Positions 19,627 to 29,253 of a stretch of 64,000 nucleotides of DNA are shown here, piece after piece. The stretch comes from Bdellovibrionales bacterium (GTDB lineage Bacteria > Myxococcota > XYA12-FULL-58-9 > SYDY01): positions 15,674 through 79,673 of the forward strand of contig SYDY01000115.1 in the NCBI GenBank assembly GCA_005801425.1, in the 5' to 3' direction. Within the stretch, counting starts at the first letter, position 1; every line of letters begins with the position of its first letter. The translations under genes and the position numbers were made by a program. The notes below the pieces were generated by a model. It had not been told where the DNA came from, made no database searches, and saw only the letters and a list, made by a program, of their open reading frames with translations.

Positions 19627-19934
19627 CTGATGTTACGTGGGGGAATTGGTTTGCCATGCTGGGCCTCTCTGCCTCGCCATGCCGTGTAAACGGACCGGAC
19701 CGCATTCCCACAAAAGCGTTGTGACGCGTTCAAAAAAGACAATCAAATCCCAAACATCATGCGCGTCACGTGGCTTTTGTGGAAGGCGGGAGGAAACTGC
19801 ACGCGCAATGGCGAAAGAACGATAATCGATTCAATTTTCATGATGAATATGCAGTTTGTTCGATGTGTGACCGCGTAAGTCAGATTGTAAATCAAACGTA
19901 GGGGACGGGTTTTAAACCCGCGCCCCTACATAAT
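19627..19934. other. 308-bp gap with no gene
   Basis: Between convergent genes. I see no credible ORF. The only clear structure is the strong hairpin at 19898-19929 next to the aceA stop. Confidence 0.6.
19898..19929. terminator. Strong GTAGGGG...CCCCTAC hairpin, REP-like, probable terminator
   Basis: GTAGGGG (19898-19904) pairs with CCCCTAC (19923-19929) and CGGGTTT (19906-19912) with AAACCCG (19914-19920), with a small bulge between the two stems. It sits 5 bp past the aceA stop and is followed on the minus strand by a T-rich run, so it can end aceBA transcripts. Its outer bases recur at 39967 and 56736. Confidence 0.65.
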
Positions 19935-21215
19935 TTAAAACTGCTCTTCTTCCGTTGAATTCACCAAAGCCAGCGTAGACAAAACACCGTCGGCCAAGGT
20001 TTGACCAACCAAGTCAAAATATCCTGTGCCCACTTCACGTTGGTGACGTGTTGCTGTGTAGCCTTCAGACTCCGCTGCAAATTCACGTTGTTGGAGTTCA
20101 GAATATGCACCCATGCCACGGTCACGATAAGCTGTTGCCAATTCAAACATTCCGTAATTAAGCGAATGAAAACCTGCCAATGTTACAAATTGAAATTTGT
20201 AACCCATCGCACCAATTTTTTGTTGGAAATGCTCAATCACTGAAGCATCAAGATGTTTACGCCAATTGAACGATGGCGAACAATTGTAAGCCAACATTTT
20301 ACCTGGGTAACGGGCATGGATAGCTTTGGCAAATTGTTGTGCTTCGTCAAGATCGGGCTTGCTTGTTTCAAACCAAATCAGATCGCAATAGGGCGCAAAG
20401 GCCAAACCACGGGCAATGCACATATCCAGCCCACCGGTGATCTCATAGAACCCTTCAACCGTACGCGTTCCCGTCATGAAAGGTCGATCGTGAGGATCGA
20501 CATCCGATGTCAAAAGGCGTGCACTGCCTGCATCGGTTCGTGCAATCAAAAGTGTTGGAACATCCATCACATCGGCGGCAAGACGCGCTGCAACCAACGT
20601 TCGTATAAATTGCGATGTTGGCACAAGCACCTTTCCACCCAAGTGACCGCATTTTTTTTCTGACGAAAGTTGATCTTCAAAATGAACACCCGCAGCACCG
20701 GCCTCAATCATCCCCTTCATCAATTCAAAGGCATTGAGCGGTCCGCCAAATCCTGCTTCTGCATCAGCCACAATAGGCAAGTACCAATCGCGCTTTGCAG
20801 CATCTTCGGCATGTTCAATTTGGTCTGCGCGCTGCAAAGCTTGGTTTAATTTTTTCACCAGCTGCGGCACACTGTTTGATGGATACAAACTTTGATCAGG
20901 GTACATATTTCCCGATGAGTTGGCATCGGCCGCCACTTGCCAACCGCTGCAATAAATCGCTTTGAGCCCTGCCCTGGCCATTTGCATGGCTTGATTACCC
21001 GAAAGCGCACCCAAGGCGTGCACGTAATCTTCGGTATGAAGAAGCTCCCACAATCGCATGCTCCCACGACGGGCAAGCGTATGCTCGATATGCAGTGAAC
21101 CCCGTAATCGTTCAACATCACTTTTGCTGTATGGCCGTTCAACACCCTCAAAACGACGGGCATGAATGACATCTCGATTTTCAGCTTGGCTTACACGTTC
21201 TTTAAGAATGGCCAT
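19935..21215 (-). CDS. aceA: Isocitrate lyase
   Basis: This 426-aa enzyme splits isocitrate into glyoxylate and succinate, the first step of the glyoxylate shunt. The active-site motif [11 protein letters not shown] begins at residue 187 with catalytic Cys189. Other family blocks are present, such as [14 protein letters not shown] and [11 protein letters not shown]. The length matches the bacterial (E. coli-like) class. An AAAGGAGA box lies just upstream of the ATG. Malate synthase is 36 bp upstream on the same strand, so aceB-aceA form an operon that lets the cell grow on acetate or fatty acids. A hairpin follows the stop. Confidence 0.97.
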   Translation of the reverse strand: MAILKERVSQAENRDVIHARRFEGVERPYSKSDVERLRGSLHIEHTLARRGSMRLWELLHTEDYVHALGALSGNQAMQMARAGLKAIYCSGWQVAADANSSGNMYPDQSLYPSNSVPQLVKKLNQALQRADQIEHAEDAAKRDWYLPIVADAEAGFGGPLNAFELMKGMIEAGAAGVHFEDQLSSEKKCGHLGGKVLVPTSQFIRTLVAARLAADVMDVPTLLIARTDAGSARLLTSDVDPHDRPFMTGTRTVEGFYEITGGLDMCIARGLAFAPYCDLIWFETSKPDLDEAQQFAKAIHARYPGKMLAYNCSPSFNWRKHLDASVIEHFQQKIGAMGYKFQFVTLAGFHSLNYGMFELATAYRDRGMGAYSELQQREFAAESEGYTATRHQREVGTGYFDLVGQTLADGVLSTLALVNSTEEEQF

Positions 21216-21251
21216 GGATGGTCTCCTTTAAAGGGGGTTCATTGCTATTAT

Positions 21252-22853
21252 TCATCCTAAGCGATTGTATGCATACGACGTAAGAAAATCGATCAACGGC
21301 TCACGTGTTGCAATTTCAACGAATAAACGACGTGCTGATTCAAGTGCTCCTGCAACCAACGTATCTTTTCCCAAATTTTCTTGGATTGCATGAACTTCTT
21401 GATCCACGGTAGAAAGAAATCGTTTCATGGTCAAAGGCGATCCACCCACCACCGCATGATACTTAAGCCACTGCCAAACCTGTGTTCGTGAAATCTCTGC
21501 GGTCGCAGCATCTTCCATGAGATTATTAATTGGAACGCAACCCGATCCTGAGATCCAAGAAGCAAGATAACGGATCCCAACGTTGATATTCTGTCGCAAC
21601 CCTTCTTCAGTACGGTCACCTTCAGGAACTTGCAAAAGCAATGCACGCGTCACGTGGGATACATCGGGAATTTTATCCATTTGATGATCGCCAGTGCACT
21701 GCGAGTCAAAAGCATGACGCGCTATATCGATAAGTCCTGGATGCGCCACCCATGTTCCATCATGCCCATCCCCGGCTTCACGCTTTTTGTCAGCACGCAC
21801 TTTCTCAAGGGCCGCTTCATTGGCCTCTGGATTGTTTGTGATTGGAATTTGGGCGGCCATCCCACCCATGGCGTAGGCGCCACGACGATGGCATGTGGCA
21901 ATCGTAAGAAGCGCATAAGCACGCATCATCGGCTGAGTCATCGTGACCAAAGAACGATCAGGTGTGATCCAATCGGCATGTGCACGGAGCGTTTTGATCG
22001 CACTAAACATATAGTCCCAACGGCCACAGTTGAGTCCCACAATATGGTGCCGCAAAGCATGCAATATTTCGTTCAATTGAAACACCGCAGGAAGGGTTTC
22101 AATCAATACCGTCACTTTGATCGTCCCCACAGGCAGCCCCAACGATGCTTCTGCATCCGACATCACATCGCTCCACCAGCGCGCTTCCGCATAGTGTTCG
22201 AGCTTCGGAATGTAAAAGTAGGGCCCCTTGCCCTGGGCCAATAAACGGTGATGATTATGGTAGAGAAACATGGCGAAATCAAAGAGACATCCCGGAATAG
22301 GCCGACCGTCCACTTCCACATGGGCTTCAGGAAGATGCAAGCCACGAGGACGCACCAATAACACGGCGGTTTTCTCTTTAAGCGCGTAACTCTTTCCTTT
22401 TGCCGGATCGTCGTAGGTGATGGTCCCCGCCACGGCATCACGCAAGTTCACTTGTCCATTCATCATCGCTTGCCAAGTCGGGGATGATGAATCTTCAAAG
22501 TCTGCCATGAATGCATCTGCGCCCGAATTGAGGGCATTGATGATCATCTTACGTTCGACAGGTCCGGTAATTTCCACATGACGTTTACGCAAAGCAGAGG
22601 GAATAGCCCCAACATGCCAATCGCCTTCGCGAATATCACGGGTTTCCGGCAAATAGTCGGGTGCTTCACCCGCATCGTATGCTGCTTGGCGCCGAGCGCG
22701 ATGGTACAAGAGATCATCAAGTCGGGGACTAAATCGACGAACCAAGGTATCAAGAAATGCCAGTGCCTCGTCATTAAGGATCGCACGATACGATGGCGTT
22801 TGTTCGCCCACAACGCGTAAGGTCGATACAGATCGCATGGGCACATTCGTCAC
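21252..22853 (-). CDS. aceB: Malate synthase A
   Basis: The enzyme joins glyoxylate and acetyl-CoA to form malate. The product is about 533 aa, the size of malate synthase A and not the 720-aa G form. Family blocks include GLNCGRWDYMFSAIK, RPRGLHLPEAHV and the C-terminal YLASWISGSGCVPINNLMED. The frame opens at a TTG at 22868, but that codon sits in the AAGGAG ribosome site; the GTG at 22853, 6 nt after the box, is the better start (an ATG follows at 22838). It is cotranscribed with aceA. Confidence 0.96.
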   Translation of the reverse strand: MTNVPMRSVSTLRVVGEQTPSYRAILNDEALAFLDTLVRRFSPRLDDLLYHRARRQAAYDAGEAPDYLPETRDIREGDWHVGAIPSALRKRHVEITGPVERKMIINALNSGADAFMADFEDSSSPTWQAMMNGQVNLRDAVAGTITYDDPAKGKSYALKEKTAVLLVRPRGLHLPEAHVEVDGRPIPGCLFDFAMFLYHNHHRLLAQGKGPYFYIPKLEHYAEARWWSDVMSDAEASLGLPVGTIKVTVLIETLPAVFQLNEILHALRHHIVGLNCGRWDYMFSAIKTLRAHADWITPDRSLVTMTQPMMRAYALLTIATCHRRGAYAMGGMAAQIPITNNPEANEAALEKVRADKKREAGDGHDGTWVAHPGLIDIARHAFDSQCTGDHQMDKIPDVSHVTRALLLQVPEGDRTEEGLRQNINVGIRYLASWISGSGCVPINNLMEDAATAEISRTQVWQWLKYHAVVGGSPLTMKRFLSTVDQEVHAIQENLGKDTLVAGALESARRLFVEIATREPLIDFLTSYAYNRLG

Positions 22854-22956
22854 GGGGAACTCCTTCAATACGAATCACAGGATCACCCACAAAACGCATA
22901 ACGGTCAAGCAAATGTCATACGATGCATGGAATATATTGTGACGAATGAGATCTTA

Positions 22957-24264
22957 TTATTTTCCGTGTTGAATATCCAAAATAAGTGCTTCGGATTTCG
23001 GTGGATCATCAGAAAAAGAGAATGCGTTTAAACAGGATCGGGCAATATTTGTGCTCTGTGGGTCACCACGATGATGCACATGCACAAGTGGCTCTCCCTT
23101 ATCGATATGCGCCCCTGATTTTTTTAAAAAGATCATACCCACTTCAGGATCAATCACATCATCCACGCGCATACGCCCTGCACCCAAGGCACGGGCAATT
23201 TCGCCCACGGTAAGCGCGTCGATATGAGAAATAAAACCCGCGCGAGGCGCATATAATACATCAAGATGCGCACTAATTCCCCAATTTGGATCCTCCAACA
23301 CGCTTGGATCGCCACCTTGCGCTTGAAACAATCCATTCATACGCGCAAGTCCCGAGCCATCGCTTATCGCTTGTTGCAATAGCGCACGTCCATGTTCTGA
23401 AGAATCTGCACGGCCTCCAAGCATTAACATTTCCGATCCCAACACCAACGTGAGCTCCGTTGTATCGGGCGGACCCTTGCCTTGGAGAATGTCAAATACC
23501 TCACGCATTTCGAGTGCATTTCCCACGTGAGTTCCTAGAGGCTCGTTCATATTCGTTAAGAATGCCGACACCCAAAGCCCCGCATCGCGCCCAACCCCAA
23601 CCAACCAATCGCGTAAAATTTCCGCTCGATCCCGTGTTTGAAAAAATGCCCCGCGCCCTACTTTGATATCCAAAACCAACGCCGATGCACCCGCCGCAAG
23701 TTTTTTGGATAAAATAGAAGCCGTAACCAATGGATACGAATCAATGGTTCCTGTCACATCGCGAAGTGCATAAAAAATACCATCAACGGGTGCAAAATCA
23801 TCGGTTTGTGCGCCAATACAAACACCAAGCGTCTCTACCTGCTCTTGAAATCGCGCAGGTGACAAATGAGTTTGTGTCCCTGGAATGGCTTCCATTTTAT
23901 CAATGGTCCCGCCGGTATGGCCCAAGCCCCGTCCTGCAAGCATAGGAACGGGCACACCGCACGCTGCAACCAGCGGCGCGAGAGCCAGCGTAATCTTATC
24001 CCCCACGCCGCCTGTGGAATGCTTATCAACGGCTGGGCCTGACAGATGATTGTAGTGGATCACAGCCCCCGAATCACGCAAGGCTTGGGTAAAAATCACG
24101 GCGCTGTCTCGATCGATTCCTTTGAGATACACCGCCATCAAAAAAGCACTCACCAAATAATCTGGCACGCGATGCGTGGCCACAGCAGCAACAAAATCAT
24201 AGATCTCTTTTCTTGATATTTTTTTCCCATCACGCGCAGCCACGATCACATCAAGAGGCGTCAT
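22957..24264 (-). CDS. Pyrimidine-nucleoside (thymidine) phosphorylase
   Basis: This 435-aa protein belongs to nucleoside phosphorylase family II. The phosphate-site signature KHSTGGVGDK is at 81-90, and the motif GRGLGHTGGTIDKMEAIPG follows near residue 110. It cleaves thymidine, uridine or deoxyuridine with phosphate to give a base and (deoxy)ribose 1-phosphate. Length and sequence fit both DeoA and Pdp; I cannot decide the substrate range by eye. It lies with a nucleoside transporter, purine nucleoside phosphorylase and cytidine deaminase, which together make a salvage cluster. A 200-aa unknown gene ends 31 bp upstream on the same strand. Confidence 0.95.
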   Translation of the reverse strand: MTPLDVIVAARDGKKISRKEIYDFVAAVATHRVPDYLVSAFLMAVYLKGIDRDSAVIFTQALRDSGAVIHYNHLSGPAVDKHSTGGVGDKITLALAPLVAACGVPVPMLAGRGLGHTGGTIDKMEAIPGTQTHLSPARFQEQVETLGVCIGAQTDDFAPVDGIFYALRDVTGTIDSYPLVTASILSKKLAAGASALVLDIKVGRGAFFQTRDRAEILRDWLVGVGRDAGLWVSAFLTNMNEPLGTHVGNALEMREVFDILQGKGPPDTTELTLVLGSEMLMLGGRADSSEHGRALLQQAISDGSGLARMNGLFQAQGGDPSVLEDPNWGISAHLDVLYAPRAGFISHIDALTVGEIARALGAGRMRVDDVIDPEVGMIFLKKSGAHIDKGEPLVHVHHRGDPQSTNIARSCLNAFSFSDDPPKSEALILDIQHGK

Positions 24265-24295
24265 GGAATGAATCTATGGCCTAGGACTCCAGCAA

Positions 24296-24898
24296 TCAAT
24301 TCAATTCCAAGCTGACATAGGCACTGCATGCGGCGGCTACCGCAGCATTTTGTTCCTGATAACGCATGGCCAAAGCCATAAAAGCAGGCAAAGTGTCCGG
24401 AGAAAAATCAATCTGAAATCCTAATGCCTTAGGATTTTCTGCAAGCAATTGGAGCGCAGCCACGGTTTCCCGAAGCGCATCACCCGAGAGATGCAATGCG
24501 TCTTCGGCTTGGTCTAAGCGCCCCACACAAGAAAAAATATGGGCTAAACACAGTGCTGCATCGATTTGAATAAGACCATTGCCGAAAAGTCTTCCGAGAT
24601 CATGGATCCGATCATCTCGATTTATCGTCTGTTTTGAACCATACAGCAGCGCCGTCGCACTGTCGCGATCCAAGACACCATCAGCTTGCGTAAGATCCAT
24701 GGTGTGTTCAAAAGCGACGCGCGCATCCGAATAGGAATGCCGCTCAAGCAATGTCATGCCCTCGTTCAGCCATCGCAATGGCTCATCAAAAAATGTCAAC
24801 GATGAGCGCTTAATCAGGTCAAATACCGACGATTCTTCTAAGTGCCATGCCTCGTCGAGTATATGCAGATCTTCTTTTCTTACTTGGTTACCCGTCAC
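24296..24898 (-). CDS. Hypothetical protein, 200 aa, inside the nucleoside salvage cluster
   Basis: The start is a GTG at 24898 with GAGG about 8 nt upstream. The product is soluble, acidic and probably all-helical. The stretch EGMTLLERHSYSDARVAFEH looks TPR-like, and the rest has alternating helices without recognisable catalytic residues. No signal peptide or membrane helix. It lies 31 bp ahead of the pyrimidine phosphorylase gene and about 160 bp behind the nucleoside transporter gene. I do not recognise the family; a scaffold or regulatory role would be a guess. Confidence 0.75.
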   Translation of the reverse strand: MTGNQVRKEDLHILDEAWHLEESSVFDLIKRSSLTFFDEPLRWLNEGMTLLERHSYSDARVAFEHTMDLTQADGVLDRDSATALLYGSKQTINRDDRIHDLGRLFGNGLIQIDAALCLAHIFSCVGRLDQAEDALHLSGDALRETVAALQLLAENPKALGFQIDFSPDTLPAFMALAMRYQEQNAAVAAACSAYVSLELN

Positions 24899-25060
24899 GC
24901 GATGAACCTCATGTTATCAGTCTACCATGCCGACTTATGAGCAAGACGTATAAATACGAAAAACAAGAATAATTTCGGACACTTAGACGCACATTTGCGC
25001 AGAACGTAGGCAAGGTATTTTATGCGATTTCAATGAGTTATCGGTGGGTATTCCAAGACA

Positions 25061-26740
25061 TTACAGAAGAATACCAGCAACACATGCGGTCAACCACGAC
25101 GCCATGGCACCGGCAAACATGGCGCGCATGCCAAGCTTTGCGAGATCACCACGACGCTCGGGAGCAACAGCACCAATGCCACCGATTTGAACGCCAATAG
25201 ATGCAAAATTGGCAAACCCGCACAATGCATAGGTACCAATAAGGATTGTTCGTGGCGATGCGGTTGCTTGCATCTGACCCAGCTCAACATACGCAACAAA
25301 TTCGTTGATAGAGATCTTGGTACCAAGCACATTGCCAAACGCCATGACGTCGGCGGGATCCACACCCATGATATAGGACAACGGCGCAAAGAGGATCCCA
25401 AACACTTTGGCCAATGACAATCCGACAAATCCCAAGCCTGCATTTAACATCGCAATCAACGCAATAAAGGCCAAAAGCATCGCACCAACATTCAAGGCCA
25501 AATGCAGCCCATCGCTTGCACCTCGGGCTGCCGCATCAACCGCATTCACGGACAATGGTGCATCTTCCTTGACATCGCCATTCATGGTTTTGGGTGTCTC
25601 TGTTTCGGGAACCATCAGCTTTGCCATCACAAGCGCAGCCGGTGCACTCATCACACTTGCCGCAAGCAAGTGACCTGCATCCAAGCCAAAACGCACATAC
25701 GCGGCGAGAACCCCACCCGCAACTGTTGCAAAACCGCCGGTCATCACGGCCATCAATTCTGATCGCGTCATGTCTTTGACATAAGGCCTGATCAAAAGAG
25801 GTGCTTCGGTTTGGCCCACAAAAATATTCCCTGCGGCTGATAACGACTCTGCACCACTTGTACCCATGGTTCGGCGCATCACCCAAGCGATTGCACCCAC
25901 CACACGCTGCAAAATCCCAAAATGGTACAAAAGACTCATCAGAGCTCCGAAAAAAACAATCGTCGGTAAAATATGGAAGGCAAAAATCAAACCGAGATCC
26001 ACAAAACCTTCGGTGTTTCCATCAAGCACTTGGATGGGCTTCCCATGGGCACCTGGGACACCATCGTAGAGTTTACCGAACAAAAACGATGCGCCATCGT
26101 TGGTAAACGAAAGGGTTTTTTCGATAGCAATCCGTGCTGCATCAAAGATAAAGCGGCCTGGTGCTGTCCATAAAATCAACACCGCAAAAACAATTTGCAG
26201 GGCCATTCCCCACACCACAACACGCCATTGAATGCGTTTTCGATCGGTCGAGACCAAATAGCCGATGGCAATAAATACTAAAATTCCGAAAGCACTGCGC
26301 ATGCGTGATGTCCACGGTGTTTCGTGGGCTTTCGTTCGCCGAGCCACTTCAGCCTCGATGCCCTGACGTAACAACGGAAGATCGGGGTGATCCGGAACAA
26401 GCGTTTCCAAGTCAGCCAGAGCCCCACGCGCTGACTCAAGATCACCTGCCGCAGTGCGAAGCGAGACAAGACGGCCCAACACACGAGGCAATTCATCCGT
26501 ACCATGCGATCCCACCAATGCAGCCCGTAATCGTTCCCACACCTCTGGGTTTTCAGGATTTTCGGCAGCCAATTGCCACAAGAGTTTCTCTGCTTGGTCG
26601 CCAGCACCTATTCGGCTCAACGCACGACTGCGGTCAAAACCTGTTTGGAGATCAAGTGTCGGCGCAACCTCTTCGGCTGATAGTCGAAAAGGACAAAGCA
26701 ACACCAACAGCAGGGCCCAACATTTTGCATAGCGCACCAT
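25061..26740 (-). CDS. CNT-family nucleoside transporter fused to a TPR-like periplasmic domain
   Basis: The 559-aa product begins with a signal peptide (residues 1-22, LLLVLLCPFRLSAEE). About 110 residues of TPR-like helices follow (IGAGDQAEKLLWQLAAENPENPEVW and a second similar unit). From about residue 147 it is a NupC/CNT nucleoside permease, with the Gln-Thr-Glu block NIFVGQTEAPLLIRPY and the NEFVAYVELG block that bind nucleoside and Na+ or H+. Standard NupC proteins are about 400 aa and lack the N-terminal part. AAGGAGAA precedes the ATG. It should import nucleosides for the phosphorylases and deaminase next door. The added domain may dock with another envelope protein; that is inference. 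Confidence 0.9.
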   Translation of the reverse strand: MVRYAKCWALLLVLLCPFRLSAEEVAPTLDLQTGFDRSRALSRIGAGDQAEKLLWQLAAENPENPEVWERLRAALVGSHGTDELPRVLGRLVSLRTAAGDLESARGALADLETLVPDHPDLPLLRQGIEAEVARRTKAHETPWTSRMRSAFGILVFIAIGYLVSTDRKRIQWRVVVWGMALQIVFAVLILWTAPGRFIFDAARIAIEKTLSFTNDGASFLFGKLYDGVPGAHGKPIQVLDGNTEGFVDLGLIFAFHILPTIVFFGALMSLLYHFGILQRVVGAIAWVMRRTMGTSGAESLSAAGNIFVGQTEAPLLIRPYVKDMTRSELMAVMTGGFATVAGGVLAAYVRFGLDAGHLLAASVMSAPAALVMAKLMVPETETPKTMNGDVKEDAPLSVNAVDAAARGASDGLHLALNVGAMLLAFIALIAMLNAGLGFVGLSLAKVFGILFAPLSYIMGVDPADVMAFGNVLGTKISINEFVAYVELGQMQATASPRTILIGTYALCGFANFASIGVQIGGIGAVAPERRGDLAKLGMRAMFAGAMASWLTACVAGILL

Positions 26741-26792
26741 AGGTGTATTCTCCTTGCCAGCAGAGCGGCCTGCGATACATAGTCAGAATATC

Positions 26793-27617
26793 GTGGATAT
26801 AAAAGAGATTGACGCCGCCGCCCTATTGATTCGTTCCCAAACCACCCTCGTGCCTCAGATTGGCATTGTATTGGGTTCGGGCCTCTCTGCTTTAACCGAT
26901 CACATGACGGATTCGGTCTGTATTAAATATGCAGATATCCCATCATTTCCCTTAAGCAGTATCGCCGGCCATGCGGGAAGTCTCCACATTGGATTATTGC
27001 AGGGCGTGCCGTGCGCAGTCATGTCCGGCCGCGTGCACGGATATGAAGGCTACAGCGCCGATCAAGTGGCCTTTCCAGTCCGCGTATTGGGGCGTTTGGG
27101 TGTCAAAAAACTCATTCTCACCAATGCAAGCGGCGCGATAAATCCGACATTTTCTCCCGGCGACATCATGCTGATCCGAGACCAGATCAACCTCACGGGA
27201 CAAAATCCTTTGCGTGGTCCGAATATCCCCGAACTAGGGCCACGATTTCCCGATATGTCCCATACATTCTGTGTACAAGCCGCAAACATTGTGCATCGCC
27301 ACGCCGCAATCTTAGGCATTTCACTTAAAAACGGTATTTACACAGGCGTTTGTGGCCCTTCTTACGAAACTCCCGCAGAAATCCGCATGCTACGTTTGCT
27401 TGGCGGTGATGCAGTCGGCATGTCGACGATCTATGAAGTCATCGCGGGAGCACATATGGGCCTGCCCATCATCGGCCTCGCCGTGCTCACCAATCACGCA
27501 GCAGGCATGCAAGCCACGCCTTTGTCCCATGAAGAAGTCACCCATGCTGCGCGCAATGCGGCCAATAAGCTGATATCATTGATAGAAAACAGCCTGGGGG
27601 ATTTGATTGAGCCTTAA
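26793..27617 (+). CDS. Purine nucleoside phosphorylase (PNP family I, trimeric type)
   Basis: The protein has the trimeric PNP blocks IGIVLGSGLSAL, FPLSSIAGHAGSLHIG, VMSGRVHGYEGY, LTNASGAINP and CGPSYETPAEIRMLR, with AVGMST and TNHAAG near the end. It cleaves inosine or guanosine with phosphate. The frame opens at a TTG at 26754, only 13 bp from the divergent transporter start; the GTG at 26793 gives an N-terminus as long as other PNPs, so I prefer it, though no clear ribosome site is seen for either. The stop overlaps the cytidine deaminase start by 11 bp. Confidence 0.92.
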   Translation: MDIKEIDAAALLIRSQTTLVPQIGIVLGSGLSALTDHMTDSVCIKYADIPSFPLSSIAGHAGSLHIGLLQGVPCAVMSGRVHGYEGYSADQVAFPVRVLGRLGVKKLILTNASGAINPTFSPGDIMLIRDQINLTGQNPLRGPNIPELGPRFPDMSHTFCVQAANIVHRHAAILGISLKNGIYTGVCGPSYETPAEIRMLRLLGGDAVGMSTIYEVIAGAHMGLPIIGLAVLTNHAAGMQATPLSHEEVTHAARNAANKLISLIENSLGDLIEP

Positions 27618-28023
27618 AGCCACGTTGATTGAAGCCGCAGTTCAAGTTCGTGACCACGCCTACGCGCCCTACTCACGGTTTTACGTTGGTGCAGCCGTCC
27701 AGACACGCAGCGGCGAAATACATACCGGCACCAACGTAGAAAATGCTTCGTATGGGCTCACGATATGCGCGGAACGATCTGCCATTTCAGCAGCAATCGC
27801 CCATGGCGCGCAATCTGGTGACATCACCCAAGTCGCCATCGCCATTGCGGCCAAGCACAACGGCACGCCATGTGGTGCATGCAGACAGGTCATTTCCGAA
27901 TTTGCATCGCCCGATTGTCAAATTGTGATCATGAATCTCACGAGCAATACCGTGACAGAATATTCCCTACGTACGCTGCTTCCAGATGCCTTTTCGGGGC
28001 ATAGTCTGAGCAATCAGGGCTAG
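27607..28023 (+). CDS. cdd: Cytidine deaminase
   Basis: At 138 aa this matches the small tetrameric cytidine deaminases. The zinc site is visible as CAERSAI with Cys and catalytic Glu, then PCGACRQ with two Cys. The substrate block TGTNVENASYG precedes it. It converts cytidine or deoxycytidine to uridine or deoxyuridine, which feeds the pyrimidine phosphorylase in this cluster. The start is TTG at 27607, inside the end of the phosphorylase gene (11-bp overlap), with GGGGGA just upstream. Its TAG stop is the first triplet of the long palindrome at 28021-28183. Confidence 0.95.
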   Translation: MSLKATLIEAAVQVRDHAYAPYSRFYVGAAVQTRSGEIHTGTNVENASYGLTICAERSAISAAIAHGAQSGDITQVAIAIAAKHNGTPCGACRQVISEFASPDCQIVIMNLTSNTVTEYSLRTLLPDAFSGHSLSNQG

Positions 28024-28183
28024 ACCTCTTTAAACATTCATTGATTGCTTTTGGCTGGGTCATTGCGCGCTTATCTTTGTCGCTCAAGCTCGGCATATAT
28101 CACATATTACCTCGCTTTCGCTCCTCGATAAGCACGCAAGCACCTGCGCCAAAACTCAATCAACGAAAATTTAAAAAGGTCTA
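28021..28183. repeat. 163-bp imperfect palindrome between convergent genes (MITE-like or bidirectional terminator)
   Basis: The left arm begins TAGACCTCTTTAAA at 28021 and the right arm, read as its complement from 28183, begins TAGACCTTTTTAAA. The two arms stay alignable for about 55 bases, through TTGATTG, TTTTGGC and GCGTGCTTATC or GCGCGCTTATC, with roughly three-quarters of positions matching. A centre with CATATATCACATATTA separates them. Both ends carry TA. No ORF lies inside. Confidence 0.6.
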
Positions 28184-28194
28184 AGAAAAATTGG

Positions 28195-29253
28195 TCACAG
28201 ATCCCCAGCTCTCATCTTCACTTCAACTTTTTTGCCCGCCACATGCACGATGGCCGCATGCTGAAAGGCATCGCCTTCCATGAACATTTCTTCGATATTG
28301 GAAACGTTCTTAACCAAATCAGCGATGGCCAAACACAAACACTCTGCGAACGCAAAGTCCTGCGGTGTTCTCTCGCGTAAGCTTAAATTTTCATCCACGC
28401 ACAACACATTAGGATAGGCTGCTTCATTGGCAACAACCCATTTGTGATCTGCAATTTCTTGACGCACATCGGCACCGAAATTTTCGCTTTTGTCAAAATC
28501 AACGGCCATGTGCGGGGGAAGCTGAGGCTCCTCTCCTTCGCCCATATATGATGCCGCCTCTTGAAACATTTCAAAAGCATCCACATCAGGAAATACGATA
28601 AAGCCCAAGCTTTCATCCAATTGACCAATGACCGAAACAACCGCATCACTAACATTGTACGCGGGAATATCAATCATCAAGACATCTTCGTCATCGGGGA
28701 AATGCTTCCACGGCGCTGCCTTGTATAATTTGGCTGCTGCTTCAAAAAATGACCCCACAACGGCAGGCGTTACATCACCATCCAGATACGACATATCTGA
28801 AGGACCCATGCTCATTTCGTTCAAGTGTCCTGCCATGCCTTCGATAAAAGCATCCAATTCAGGCGTAGGACCACACACGACTTCAATACTTTCATCCAAA
28901 GCATCGCTGAGTGTCTTCACGAGATCTTGTGAATTCACACGGATCCGAGAAGGAATGTGGGGCTGGCCAATCTCAGGATTTTCGGTGACATCATAAAAAT
29001 GATCTACGATTTGTTCTGACGATGACACGGCGGGATCCAAAAGTGTCGCGCCCAGCATCCTTCCATCTGACATCGCCCACATCAAAACATGTGGACGAAA
29101 CAGTATGCCATCGTGCCCAGGGACTTCCGTTGGCGAAAGCATACAACCCGCGATCCACTCGACACCTTTTTTTGATTCTTTGCGTGTTTTCATCATGCGC
29201 GGACTTATACGCCGTTCAGAAGCCGGCGCAAAGCCATACACAGCACAAAACAT
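28195..29253 (-). CDS. Hypothetical protein, about 352 aa (DUF with PWKHFPDDE-type motif)
   Basis: The reading frame opens with GTG-ATG at 29256-29251, overlapping the stop of the zinc-ribbon gene upstream, so the two are probably coupled; an internal Met-Met at about 29196 is another possible start. The chain is acidic and soluble, with MWAMSDGRMLGATLLDP near the start and a central APWKHFPDDEDVLMIDIPAY block. I recall similar PW-x-x-x-DD blocks in uncharacterised bacterial proteins, some linked to plasmid or SEC-C-type proteins, but I cannot name the family safely. No enzyme signature or membrane helix is seen. Confidence 0.75.
   Translation of the reverse strand: MFCAVYGFAPASERRISPRMMKTRKESKKGVEWIAGCMLSPTEVPGHDGILFRPHVLMWAMSDGRMLGATLLDPAVSSSEQIVDHFYDVTENPEIGQPHIPSRIRVNSQDLVKTLSDALDESIEVVCGPTPELDAFIEGMAGHLNEMSMGPSDMSYLDGDVTPAVVGSFFEAAAKLYKAAPWKHFPDDEDVLMIDIPAYNVSDAVVSVIGQLDESLGFIVFPDVDAFEMFQEAASYMGEGEEPQLPPHMAVDFDKSENFGADVRQEIADHKWVVANEAAYPNVLCVDENLSLRERTPQDFAFAECLCLAIADLVKNVSNIEEMFMEGDAFQHAAIVHVAGKKVEVKMRAGDL

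Noticed and set aside
26754-26792. TTG at 26754 as start of purine nucleoside phosphorylase
   Set aside because: It lies 13 bp from the divergent transporter start, and the GTG at 26793 gives a typical PNP N-terminus. Not excluded.
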